Part shown: piece by piece, positions 23,940 to 31,449 of the stretch | Layout of the letters: every line of letters starts with the position of its first letter | How positions within the stretch are numbered: position 1 is the first letter of the stretch | Source of the DNA: Flavobacteriales bacterium | Lineage (GTDB): Bacteria > Bacteroidota > Bacteroidia > UBA10329 | Length of the DNA: 32,137 bases | Direction of reading: 5' to 3' | Assembly (NCBI GenBank): GCA_018402015.1 | Contig: JAGYJL010000031.1 | Span: 1-32,137, forward strand | Notes under the pieces: generated by a model | The model's database searches: none | What the model was told of the DNA's origin: nothing | What the model saw: the letters and a program-made list of their open reading frames with translations, nothing else | Translations under genes and position numbers: made by a program

Positions 23940-24482
23940 ATGTCATTCCTCAAGGAGAATAAAGAAGTAGTCAGCTTTTTACTAAAGCTTACGGTACTCT
24001 GCGGAATTTACTTCTGGTGGTTTGCCCCTAACGTGTGGCAATTACCGGTAATCAGCACCTATTACGGCCATTTCATACACTACACGCTCAAGTTTCTTAT
24101 CGAGCCTAGTGTAGCAATCTTGAACTTCATGGGATATGGTGCGGTGATCGTTAACCTTCGGGAGATAGACATGTTCGATCTGGAATTCAATGCACACATC
24201 AAGAATTTCTGTTTAGGAGTTGATATGATGTTTGCTCTTACCGCGCTCATAGTTTCTTTTCCTGGCAAATGGATAGACAGATTCTGGTTCATTCCTTTGG
24301 GGCTCTTGGGTATTCAAATGATAAACATTGCTCGTATTGTAGGATTATGCTTAGCACTGGTACATTGGGGGCATGGTGGTTTTGTCGATCATCATGATCT
24401 TTTCAATCTGTTTGCCGTTGGGTTCATCTTTCTGATGTTCGTGGTTTGGGTTAACCGCCATAAAAAAGAACCTGCTCTTTAA
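23940..24482 (+). CDS. Exosortase/archaeosortase-family membrane protein
   Basis: From the ATG at 23940 (a TTG at 23928 lies inside the promoter element) there are 180 residues forming several membrane segments. The catalytic triad of exosortases can be read: Cys91 in NFCLGVDMM, Arg132 in NIARIVGL, and His151/His152 in VDHHDLFN, with the usual FPG after the Cys segment. Exosortases are transpeptidase-like enzymes that cut C-terminal sorting signals. The size and the CLGVDMM pattern resemble the short Bacteroidota types (XrtF/XrtX-like), but I cannot assign the subfamily. No candidate substrate or partner gene lies next to it. Its stop codon overlaps that of the convergent LuxR-type gene, and a hairpin spans both. 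Confidence 0.8.
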   Translation: MSFLKENKEVVSFLLKLTVLCGIYFWWFAPNVWQLPVISTYYGHFIHYTLKFLIEPSVAILNFMGYGAVIVNLREIDMFDLEFNAHIKNFCLGVDMMFALTALIVSFPGKWIDRFWFIPLGLLGIQMINIARIVGLCLALVHWGHGGFVDHHDLFNLFAVGFIFLMFVVWVNRHKKEPAL

Positions 24483-24492
24483 AGCAGGTTCT
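24461..24492 (-). terminator. Terminator hairpin spanning two convergent stop codons
   Basis: AGAACCTGCT (24467-24476) pairs with AGCAGGTTCT (24483-24492) across a six-base loop that contains both stop codons. On the minus strand a T-run follows (plus-strand A at 24462-24467), so it is a proper terminator for the LuxR-type operon, built into the last codons of the exosortase gene. Confidence 0.82.
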
Positions 24493-24811
24493 CTGAGATA
24501 GCTATTCGTACCAGTTCCGCAAAATTTCCGCACCTCGACCGGGTAAGCATGTTCTTTCTGTGGTTGGTAATGGTATGTGAACTTAGGAACATCTTCTCTG
24601 CGATCTGTCTTGTTGAGAATCCAAATGAAACCAGTTGCAGAACCTCCATTTCTCGTTCAGAAAGTACCATTGCTGTTTTCCCATACCGGTAAGAATCCAG
24701 GTTTATTACTATCGGTCCAGATTCATGCTTATTTCTAATTGTTCTGAGCCACTCACTGTGCCTTACGTCCAATAGATCCTGACCTGATGGACGTTTACTA
24801 CGCGCATCCAT
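24479..24811 (-). CDS. Stand-alone LuxR-type HTH DNA-binding protein
   Basis: A 110-residue protein whose C-terminal half (about 49-110) is a GerE/LuxR helix-turn-helix: LSEREMEVLQLVSFGFSTRQIAEKMFLSSHTITNHRKNML, with the recognition helix around SSHTITNHRKN. The usual NAR-type receiver domain is absent, and the first 45 residues contain no recognisable sensor. It could be a constitutive DNA-binding protein or receive its signal by binding a partner. It overlaps the upstream TPR gene by one base (TAATG), so its synthesis is tied to that gene. The stop is embedded in a terminator hairpin shared with the convergent exosortase gene. Confidence 0.85.
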   Translation of the reverse strand: MDARSKRPSGQDLLDVRHSEWLRTIRNKHESGPIVINLDSYRYGKTAMVLSEREMEVLQLVSFGFSTRQIAEKMFLSSHTITNHRKNMLTRSRCGNFAELVRIAISENLL

Positions 24812-25356
24812 TACGGCATGCTGTTAATGATTGCACCACTTGCTCCAACGCTGGCCAATGCCAATTGTCGCTGCTTCAATCGCTTGATCTCCTGCACAAC
24901 ATCTCTTTTGTGCTCCAAAGAAGCCAGCGGAATACAACTCATGTAGTTTCTGTAGGCATTGACGGCTTCATCGATATGGCCCAATTCTGCACGAACTTCT
25001 GCCAAATAGAACCAAACCTTGGCTGGAGCTGTACGGTCTTCTACCCTTCCGCGCTGATGAGTGTAATTGTAATGAGCTGCTGAAGCTACAAGAACCTGCT
25101 CAGTCTTAAGAGAGATGTTCCCCGTTTTCGCCTCACACATTCCAAGTAGAAACGATACTTGGCCATGTTCTGGATCTGCTTCGTACAACTTATCAAGTAT
25201 CGGCATAGCTCCTTCAAGGTCTCCTTCTACTATCTGTGCAAAGGCTCTATCGAATAGTTGGTTGAATTTATACTGGCTCATTTGAGCTTGTGCACTGCTT
25301 ATTTGAAGTGCTATCACTACAGTGATGATGATTGAAATGATCTTATTCGTTCTCAT
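24811..25356 (-). CDS. Exported TPR-repeat protein
   Basis: 181 residues from the ATG at 25356 with a signal peptide (MRTNKIISIIITVVIALQISSAQAQ). The mature part consists of tetratricopeptide-like helices: FNQLFDRAFAQIVEGDLEGAMPILDKLYEADPEHGQVSFLLGMCEAK (about 32-77) and AKVWFYLAEVRAELGHIDEAVNAYRNYMSCIP (about 112-143). No catalytic motif is seen. It is the middle gene of a three-gene minus-strand operon: 12 bases after the membrane TPR gene and overlapping the LuxR-type gene by one base. A periplasmic scaffold or sensor role is inferred only from domain type and context. Confidence 0.75.
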   Translation of the reverse strand: MRTNKIISIIITVVIALQISSAQAQMSQYKFNQLFDRAFAQIVEGDLEGAMPILDKLYEADPEHGQVSFLLGMCEAKTGNISLKTEQVLVASAAHYNYTHQRGRVEDRTAPAKVWFYLAEVRAELGHIDEAVNAYRNYMSCIPLASLEHKRDVVQEIKRLKQRQLALASVGASGAIINSMP

Positions 25357-25368
25357 GATTTCTAGCTA

Positions 25369-26034
25369 TTATTTGTTTAACACTATGTTGTTGTCCACTG
25401 CGATTCCTTGCTGCACTGCGGCTATCCTGCAGTTCTCAGCGCTCTTGCTAATAAGTGCGTAGGTTTTACTGGTTGGATTCAATTTGCCTGTTTGAAGCGA
25501 TGCAAGGAACTGTGCATACATGTCGGCAGCCATGTCGAATTGCTCCGTTTTTTCGTAGGCCTTGGCCAACAGATACATCACTTCCAATGGCGCTTTGGTT
25601 TCTTCGAGAACCCATTCCTCGTAGTCGGCAGAAACATCGCTCAATGCTCTATTCAAGTAGAACACCGCTTTCTCGTAAGATTTTCCGCTGTTCAGGTAGC
25701 AAACTCCCAACAGGTGGTTGACGTTGGCATTTTCTTCCGTGTTGGCTCGCACTTCTAACAGTTTTACAATGGCCTCATCGAAATCCATCCTGTCTATATC
25801 CAGCATAGCCTGGCGAAGTAAAATGCGGTACTTCACCTCTTCTGTTGGCGCGGCAGCAGCAGCAATAGAGATTCCCATTGTAAGCAGCATAAAGAGCACC
25901 AATACTGCGTTCATGGCCTTGTTCGAGATTCCGTCATCGTCACCGATCTTTGGTCGCGGATTGCTCACTTCGTTTTCTTGGAGGTATGCCCCTAGGCTTG
26001 CGCTCCATTTCTGATTTTCATTTAAAGTTTTCAT
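25369..26034 (-). CDS. Membrane-anchored TPR-repeat protein
   Basis: 221 residues from the ATG at 26034. About 40 polar, probably cytoplasmic residues (KTLNENQKWSASLGAYLQENE...) precede one membrane segment (AMNAVLVLFMLLTMGISIAAAAA, about 40-62). A TPR-like region follows: ILLRQAMLDIDRMDFDEAIVKLLEVR, NHLLGVCYLNSGKSYEKAVFYLNRAL, and VMYLLAKAYEKTEQFDMAADMYAQFL. A shorter product from the ATG at 25914 would turn the membrane segment into a signal peptide. The promoter element at 26087 and the in-frame leader favour the long form. It leads the operon with the second TPR protein and the LuxR-type protein. The function is unknown; the layout (cytoplasmic tail, membrane segment, outside TPRs) would suit signalling across the membrane. 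Confidence 0.72.
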   Translation of the reverse strand: MKTLNENQKWSASLGAYLQENEVSNPRPKIGDDDGISNKAMNAVLVLFMLLTMGISIAAAAAPTEEVKYRILLRQAMLDIDRMDFDEAIVKLLEVRANTEENANVNHLLGVCYLNSGKSYEKAVFYLNRALSDVSADYEEWVLEETKAPLEVMYLLAKAYEKTEQFDMAADMYAQFLASLQTGKLNPTSKTYALISKSAENCRIAAVQQGIAVDNNIVLNK

Positions 26035-26086
26035 GATTAAGAGTTTTAAGGTTTGTTTAGAGGTACCTGTGTTTTGAATTCGAGGT

Positions 26087-26094
26087 CAAACATA
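26087..26094 (-). promoter_or_regulatory. -7 promoter element for the TPR/LuxR-type operon
   Basis: The minus strand reads TATGTTTG, an exact TAnnTTTG match, 52 bases before the ATG at 26034. A small GGGG/CCCC hairpin (26097-26111) lies just upstream of it. The remaining intergenic DNA to 26300 is AT-rich and shows no frame. Confidence 0.5.
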
Positions 26095-26303
26095 CCGGGG
26101 TGGCAAGCCCCAGTCCTAACCAACTTTTTTGCGATTCTAGGAAGTCTGACCATGCTATTGGTCGAAATAGCCATTTTCAATCATTTACACAAACAACTGT
26201 TTATCAATCAATTAACCCTAATAGAATAGTAAAAAACAGCTAGTTATCATTAGGAATTGAGAAGCCCAATGAAAGCCGTATTTTGCAGGTAAATTCCTTG
26301 TTT

Positions 26304-27830
26304 ATGGCAGTCCAAGACGAGCTTTTTCAGTTGATCAAGTCTCTTTCTCCCTCCGAGAAACGATACTTCAAAGTGAACGCATCAAAAGGTGGTGATGCCA
26401 AAAGCAACTACCTCCAGTTGTTTGAGGCCATGGATACACAAGGAGACGAATACGATGAACAGAAACTGAAAGAAAAGCACGACAAGAAACCATTCGTTAA
26501 ATACCTATCTGCCGAAAAGAAACAGCTGCGAGAACAGATCATGCGGCAGATGCGCTCGTTCCATGCTGGCCGAACCGTAGATAACCGCATCAACGAATTG
26601 CTGCAAGATGAAATGTTTTACCGCGACAAGGGATTGAACGATCTACGGGAAAAGGCCCTCTTAAAAGCCAAAGAATTGGCCACCAAGCTTGAGCGGTTTC
26701 ATTTGCTAAAAGAGATTCTTTCCAGACAATTAGCGTACGTGATCGAGTTTGAGCAGAAGAAAATCACAGAACCGGTAATCAATCTGATCAACGAACAGAA
26801 GCAACTAGCAATTATTCAAGAAACCGAACTGGAATTACAATCTAAGAACAGGGAATTGTTTAGTGTCTATCGTTCAGGTTCAGACATTCAAGACCCTTCT
26901 GTACAGAATCGCGTGGCAATGCTGATAACTGAAATAGAACAATATCGACCCAGAATTGGCAAGTGGTTTTCATTGGGTGTAAAGTTTCAACGCGGATATT
27001 CCAATTACCACCAAATACAGCGCGATTGGAAAGCCAGTTTGGAGTGCACAAAATTGGAATATGGGCTTTATCAGGAACATTCTCATTTCAAAGAAGAGGA
27101 TCCGTATAACTATAAGATATGCTTGGCAAACCTCATGTCGAGAGCACTTTCTGCCAAGGAAAATCAATGGTTCACCAAAGCACTAGAAGAAATGAAGACG
27201 CTCCCAGTTAACTCATTTAACGAAGAAGGTGAAGTCTTTCAGAATATCTACTTTCAAGAACACTTTTTTTACATTAATTACGGTGAATTTGACAAGGCAG
27301 CATCACTCGTCCCTACAATTGAAGAAGGACTTATTAAGTATGAATCAAAAATAAATCAGGCGAGAAAACTTGCTTTCCAATTCAACATCATGGTCATGTA
27401 TTTTCTCATGCATGACTTTAAACAAGCGTTAAAATGGACTGAGCCACTGTTGGACGATAACAGTGAGATCAAACAGCATCAGAGATTTGTTACAACCCTT
27501 CTATTGCCCATTATACATTTTGAACTTGACCATTACGATTTGGTAGAGTCCTTTACACGATCTGCTTATCGTCATTTACAGCGAAAAGGGCGCTTGCATG
27601 CGTTTCAAAGACTTGTACTTAATTACCTGAAGCAAATGCCTTTGAGTTCAGACCAAGCAGAATTCAAAGAAAAACTCAAGGTTTTTCACGATGCTTTAGA
27701 CAAACTTCAACAAGACCCAGACACTAAAGTAACCCTAGGTATGGAAGAGATATCGCTTTGGGCAAAAAGCCACATTCTGAACGTCCCCATGAACGTTCAA
27801 TTGCAGCAATCTATTGGCCTCGCGCAATAA
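26304..27830 (+). CDS. Conserved Bacteroidota helical protein of unknown function
   Basis: From the ATG at 26304 (an in-frame TTG at 26283 is less likely) there are 508 residues without signal peptide or membrane segment, so it is probably cytoplasmic. The N-terminus (ELFQLIKSLSPSEKRYFKVNASKGG) matches a type of opening I recognise from unnamed Bacteroidota proteins. A highly charged helical segment follows (about 45-150), including KKQLREQIMRQMRSF and REKALLKAKELATKLERF. The rest is helical and TPR-like (for example the hydrophobic stretch around LAFQFNIMVMYFLMHDFKQALKWTEPLLDD), with no catalytic motif visible. It is divergent from the TPR/LuxR-type operon and overlaps the pentein-like gene tail-to-tail by 20 bases. 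The function is unknown. Confidence 0.7.
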   Translation: MAVQDELFQLIKSLSPSEKRYFKVNASKGGDAKSNYLQLFEAMDTQGDEYDEQKLKEKHDKKPFVKYLSAEKKQLREQIMRQMRSFHAGRTVDNRINELLQDEMFYRDKGLNDLREKALLKAKELATKLERFHLLKEILSRQLAYVIEFEQKKITEPVINLINEQKQLAIIQETELELQSKNRELFSVYRSGSDIQDPSVQNRVAMLITEIEQYRPRIGKWFSLGVKFQRGYSNYHQIQRDWKASLECTKLEYGLYQEHSHFKEEDPYNYKICLANLMSRALSAKENQWFTKALEEMKTLPVNSFNEEGEVFQNIYFQEHFFYINYGEFDKAASLVPTIEEGLIKYESKINQARKLAFQFNIMVMYFLMHDFKQALKWTEPLLDDNSEIKQHQRFVTTLLLPIIHFELDHYDLVESFTRSAYRHLQRKGRLHAFQRLVLNYLKQMPLSSDQAEFKEKLKVFHDALDKLQQDPDTKVTLGMEEISLWAKSHILNVPMNVQLQQSIGLAQ

Positions 27831-29676
27831 CCTTTACTTGGCATCGTAAAGCACTATCACCGGTATAAGTTGCGCTTTCTACAAAAATTAGTTTAAACGG
27901 GACTTTCAACTTGTCATGGATTTTGTCTTGAGCAGCATTTTCCATTCGCTTATAATCATCGTCAAAAGGAGATATTACTTTTGAAGAATATCGAGGGAAC
28001 AAATATCTGACAGAACCTTTTCCTTTTTCAAAAATCCCATTACACAATGCAACGAACATACCTACTTCGTAAGGATTCTTATTCCTTTCTGTGATACGAT
28101 TCTCGTGGTTCACGCCAAATGGTATTTCAATCGGTATTGGAGTGAAACCCTTCCTTTTTAAAGAATCCTGAATTGCATTATTTAACACCTCGATTGAGGC
28201 TTTAAGATCATTAATCATCGTTTGATCTTCTGGATGAACACCAAATTCTTCTGGTTGACAAATTAAGTAATAGAAATCCTTACTCTCATGGTTAATGGTT
28301 CCTAACGGATTAAAAAACAGATCAATATGATAAATCGGCTGGTATGCCATTGTACCAGCAACATCGGAATGGACACTATGAACTCTAACCGGTCGATCGG
28401 TTCCAACCCAGACAATCGACTTGTTTTCAATGTCATTGCCATAAACAGCTGTTAACAGTGCATTATTAATAATCCGATCGTCCTTTTCATTATCTTTTAG
28501 CCCCATGTTCAATTTAAGCTGTTTACTCGCTAAAATTCTATGACGTTCGTCTGTGCCAATGAACAAAATCTGCTCGGTGACGAACATATTACCCCCTGCC
28601 AGGCCGCAAAGCACATCTCGTTGGCATTCAATGCCTGAACAAGGCATGGTTTTTAACTTCTTTGCCCAGTCTTCAGTCATCTCGCAGTACCTTTTCTTAC
28701 CTTTCTTTCCAATAAAATCGGCATTAGCCGTATTTAGCATTAAACTTCCAGTTGCGTTATTGCGGACATGAAGTCTGTCTTGAAAGTATCTACCAAATTC
28801 ACTTTTTAAGAGATTAACATTGCAAGTTCGACTACAACTGCGAAGACCACTTGGATTGTATGAACAATAGCATATTTGGCCGGCCTCTATCATCAACGGC
28901 ATAATCGAGTTACCATTCAGCGAGCGACTATGTAAGTAACTCTCAAGACTATCAAGATGTCTCCTCTGGGCATTTAATAATTCAAGCTTCTCACCTTCTG
29001 AAAGACTCATCTCAATAACATTGTTGTTCTGAACCTTATCATTCAGTTTTAGCCCTGTTGTCTTTCGCGACTTTCTAACAACTATAGGAGCGAATTCGTT
29101 ACCAATAGATGTCCAAACGATTTCATCATTTTCAACCACCGCCTCAAAAACAACTGATTGACTAAAATCCACTACAAAATCAGTCCTTTCCTCTAAGCTC
29201 AATTTACTTAAATCCAGAAGTTCTTCCCCGACCTGTGGCCCAAGAATAGAATAATTCTGCCCAAGTGGCTGATTTAACTCAATCCAATCCGAGAGCGATT
29301 GAGCATTTACACCTTTCCGACTCTGAATTTTCTGCAAATACCTTTCGTCAAAGCTTGAATTATAAGCCCAACTCTTGTTTTGCACAACCAGAGTATCCAT
29401 ATCATTCAAACCTCCTCTAACGAAAGTTTCAGAAACAAAAGTTCCACTTACAACACGAGGGTAAATCACACACGCACTATAACCATTAAGCTGATCAGTA
29501 AAGAAGTCAGCAATACCAGACCCTGAATGACAGATAACGTTTTGAACTAATCCTGATTCATCTGGAATAATCCTGGGTTGCTCAGACGCCAGTGTTAGAC
29601 TTTGTGAACTACATGTACAGAACCCAAAAACACAAATAATCGTGACGCAAAACCTAATCGATACTGATTTAAACAC
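27811..29676 (-). CDS. Exported Cys-rich protein with a C-terminal pentein (guanidino-modifying-enzyme-like) domain
   Basis: The frame is open to 29796, but the only start there is a TTG inside the upstream gene. The GTG at 29676 gives 622 residues with an N-terminal export signal (FKSVSIRFCVTIICVFGFCTCSS) 56 bases after the upstream stop. About 1-260 is unrecognised. A Cys-rich segment follows (CYCSYNPSGLRSCSRTC, 269-285, and C346/C351/C357). The C-terminal half carries the motif order of penteins such as agmatine or peptidylarginine deiminases: AGGNMFVTEQILFIG (GGN at 361-363), HIDLFFNPLG (H450 and D452), ALCNGIFEKGKGSVRYLFPRY (543-563), and finally GDSALRCQV with C612 as the likely nucleophile. 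This is reading by eye, not a search. A secreted deiminase or hydrolase acting on a guanidino group is the inference. The next gene upstream encodes a lipoprotein. Confidence 0.68.
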   Translation of the reverse strand: MFKSVSIRFCVTIICVFGFCTCSSQSLTLASEQPRIIPDESGLVQNVICHSGSGIADFFTDQLNGYSACVIYPRVVSGTFVSETFVRGGLNDMDTLVVQNKSWAYNSSFDERYLQKIQSRKGVNAQSLSDWIELNQPLGQNYSILGPQVGEELLDLSKLSLEERTDFVVDFSQSVVFEAVVENDEIVWTSIGNEFAPIVVRKSRKTTGLKLNDKVQNNNVIEMSLSEGEKLELLNAQRRHLDSLESYLHSRSLNGNSIMPLMIEAGQICYCSYNPSGLRSCSRTCNVNLLKSEFGRYFQDRLHVRNNATGSLMLNTANADFIGKKGKKRYCEMTEDWAKKLKTMPCSGIECQRDVLCGLAGGNMFVTEQILFIGTDERHRILASKQLKLNMGLKDNEKDDRIINNALLTAVYGNDIENKSIVWVGTDRPVRVHSVHSDVAGTMAYQPIYHIDLFFNPLGTINHESKDFYYLICQPEEFGVHPEDQTMINDLKASIEVLNNAIQDSLKRKGFTPIPIEIPFGVNHENRITERNKNPYEVGMFVALCNGIFEKGKGSVRYLFPRYSSKVISPFDDDYKRMENAAQDKIHDKLKVPFKLIFVESATYTGDSALRCQVKVIARGQ

Positions 29677-29732
29677 AACAGGCAACTTCCATGTACAATT
29701 TCTGAACGCATTCGAAAAAATCAATCTTCGTT

Positions 29733-30557
29733 CTAGAGCGGGCAACCAGCGCAATATTTGCCACCGAGATGATTGATGTTCAAAGAATCGCCCCAATGTC
29801 TGTATTCAACCCCACAAGTACTCAAACTTAATTTGACAGCTTTCGTGTATCGATTAGCTGAAATTTTCAATTGGCCGCCAGAATACCAAACCCTTACCTT
29901 CTTTCTTAAAGTTGGACGGTATTCTAAGTCGCAATAGAAATAGTCAGATTTACCAGAACCATTGAATTCCCTTGTATCTTGACCACCTACTAAGGCGAGA
30001 CTATTTGTATACTGGAATGTTGGAATAAGTGTGGCACTAGATTCTTGATTAAAGGAAATACTAGCCTCCGAACCGTAGTCAAAGGTTTTGCCGTGGGCAA
30101 CGGTTGATAGCTTAAAATTGCCGCTTTCATTTGTTAAACTTATTTCAACTGCTTTTTCCGTCAATTTTTGGCTAAATAGATATTCTATCTTAGAAATTGA
30201 ATCGTATGAAACCCAACCGCATGAGTCTCCGTTAGGGTAATACTTGTAATGTTTTCCGGTCACAACTTCTGTGATTTTCACTTCCGTAAGCCAAACATCG
30301 CCATCCTCATCCTGATAAATAGCTAAGTTGTAATCGCCCACGTCAGGATAACCACCTACATTTAAGTTAAACTCCTTACTAGTGGTGTCTTTGGATTCTT
30401 TACTCAATTCCAACAATTCTTCTTTGATAGACTTCAAAACTTTGCTTTGATCTGCGGTTAAGTTGCTATCCGATGTATTAGCTTCTCCACAGCCAACTAT
30501 AAATGACGAAACACAAATAGACACAACGGCAATAAATACATTCCAGATCTTTTTCAT
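29733..30557 (-). CDS. Lipoprotein of unknown function, partner of the pentein-like gene
   Basis: 274 residues from the ATG at 30557. The signal MKKIWNVFIAVVSICVSSFIVGC has a clear lipobox with Cys23. A short helical stretch (about 36-58: DQSKVLKSIKEELLELSKE) leads to a beta-rich, aromatic body (YYPNGDSCGWVSYDSISK, IPTFQYTNSLALVGG, KSDYFYCDLEYRP, KVRVWYSGGQLKISA). It ends with KYCAGCPL, a CxxC pair just before the C-terminus. I recognise no domain. It is the first gene of a two-gene unit with the pentein-like protein. Base composition is more AT-rich than the flanking genes. An imperfect promoter (TAATATTG at 30587-30594 on the minus strand) lies 30 bases upstream. Confidence 0.7.
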   Translation of the reverse strand: MKKIWNVFIAVVSICVSSFIVGCGEANTSDSNLTADQSKVLKSIKEELLELSKESKDTTSKEFNLNVGGYPDVGDYNLAIYQDEDGDVWLTEVKITEVVTGKHYKYYPNGDSCGWVSYDSISKIEYLFSQKLTEKAVEISLTNESGNFKLSTVAHGKTFDYGSEASISFNQESSATLIPTFQYTNSLALVGGQDTREFNGSGKSDYFYCDLEYRPTLRKKVRVWYSGGQLKISANRYTKAVKLSLSTCGVEYRHWGDSLNINHLGGKYCAGCPL

Positions 30558-30669
30558 AGGTCGATAGGTTTTAAAGGTTAGTCTTCCAATATTACCTACT
30601 TATCCCCAAAACAACAAGCTCCATCCATAAAAATGACTGAAAAGGGCTATTCATAACATGGAGGCAACA

Positions 30670-31371
30670 CTAGTGCTGATCAGTGGCTGTTTGATGGGTG
30701 AGTGTAATGGCCGTTACTTCTTTATCAACCGGTCTGATCAGGATGCTACCGCTGGCATTGTTGACGCGTTTCAGCATTCCATCGCGTCCGCGTATGAAGC
30801 GCAAGGAATCCAACATGGAGGTCATACCATGTGTTTTGAGCAATGCTTCCACCAGCACATAGGCTTCTTGAACAGTTGCTGGCAGAACAAGTACGGCCTT
30901 GCTCCCATTCTTACCCAATTCCAGTTCCAGTTCGGCCCCGTTGGTGAATTTCACGACTTGGATCTTCACGGTATCATTTCCAAACCATTCTTTCGTTTCG
31001 ATCACACTGCCATCCGTTTCAAATGCCGATGCACCGTACAGTGGCAATAGATCGGAAATTGCTTGCGTTTGCTGAACATTCGGAGCTGGAAGATGGCTTA
31101 AGTAGCCACCGTAAATGAATCCTTCCCTACCACGGAATCTTACCTTATACCAATGGTCGGAAACCCAACCTAAATTCAGTTCTACCTGGGTCTTTTCAAC
31201 AATTTCCACTTGTTTGCCGTAATCCACTTTGGTTACCACCCTAGCATTGGATTCGGGTTTACTGCGCATGTTAAGACCGTTTACGGCCAATACATTCATG
31301 TGCTTTGGAGAGTCTTGGGCAAAGGCGTTCAATCCAATGGCCGAAACGAGAATTACAATGAGCTTTTTCAT
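30670..31371 (-). CDS. Exported SH3b-domain protein
   Basis: The ATG at 31371 gives 233 residues with a signal peptide (MKKLIVILVSAIGLNAFAQ); upstream in-frame starts to 31446 would bury it. A bacterial SH3 domain spans about 26-94: LAVNGLNMRSKPESNARVV, VDYGKQVEIVEK, WYKVRFRGREGFIYGGYLS. Such domains usually bind peptidoglycan or peptides in the envelope. The remaining 130 residues (DLLPLYGASAFETDGSVIETKEWF..., GAELELELGKNGSKAVLVLP...) are not recognised and contain no catalytic motif. It lies 79 bases after the MFS gene on the same strand. Possible -7-like sequence (TAACTTTTG, one base too long) overlaps the MFS stop. Confidence 0.8.
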   Translation of the reverse strand: MKKLIVILVSAIGLNAFAQDSPKHMNVLAVNGLNMRSKPESNARVVTKVDYGKQVEIVEKTQVELNLGWVSDHWYKVRFRGREGFIYGGYLSHLPAPNVQQTQAISDLLPLYGASAFETDGSVIETKEWFGNDTVKIQVVKFTNGAELELELGKNGSKAVLVLPATVQEAYVLVEALLKTHGMTSMLDSLRFIRGRDGMLKRVNNASGSILIRPVDKEVTAITLTHQTATDQH

Positions 31372-31449
31372 GACTTTCAGATTTTGGTTCATTGACTGAA
31401 CGCCCATCAAAAAGCCATTATTGAATTGGCCACTGGCTATTAACAAAAG

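Noticed and set aside
26097-26111. GGGG/CCCC hairpin as a terminator
   Set aside because: It has a four-base stem and no T-run, and it lies beside a promoter.
29677-29796. N-terminal extension of the pentein-like protein from the TTG at 29796
   Set aside because: It lies inside the lipoprotein gene and would place 40 residues before the export signal.
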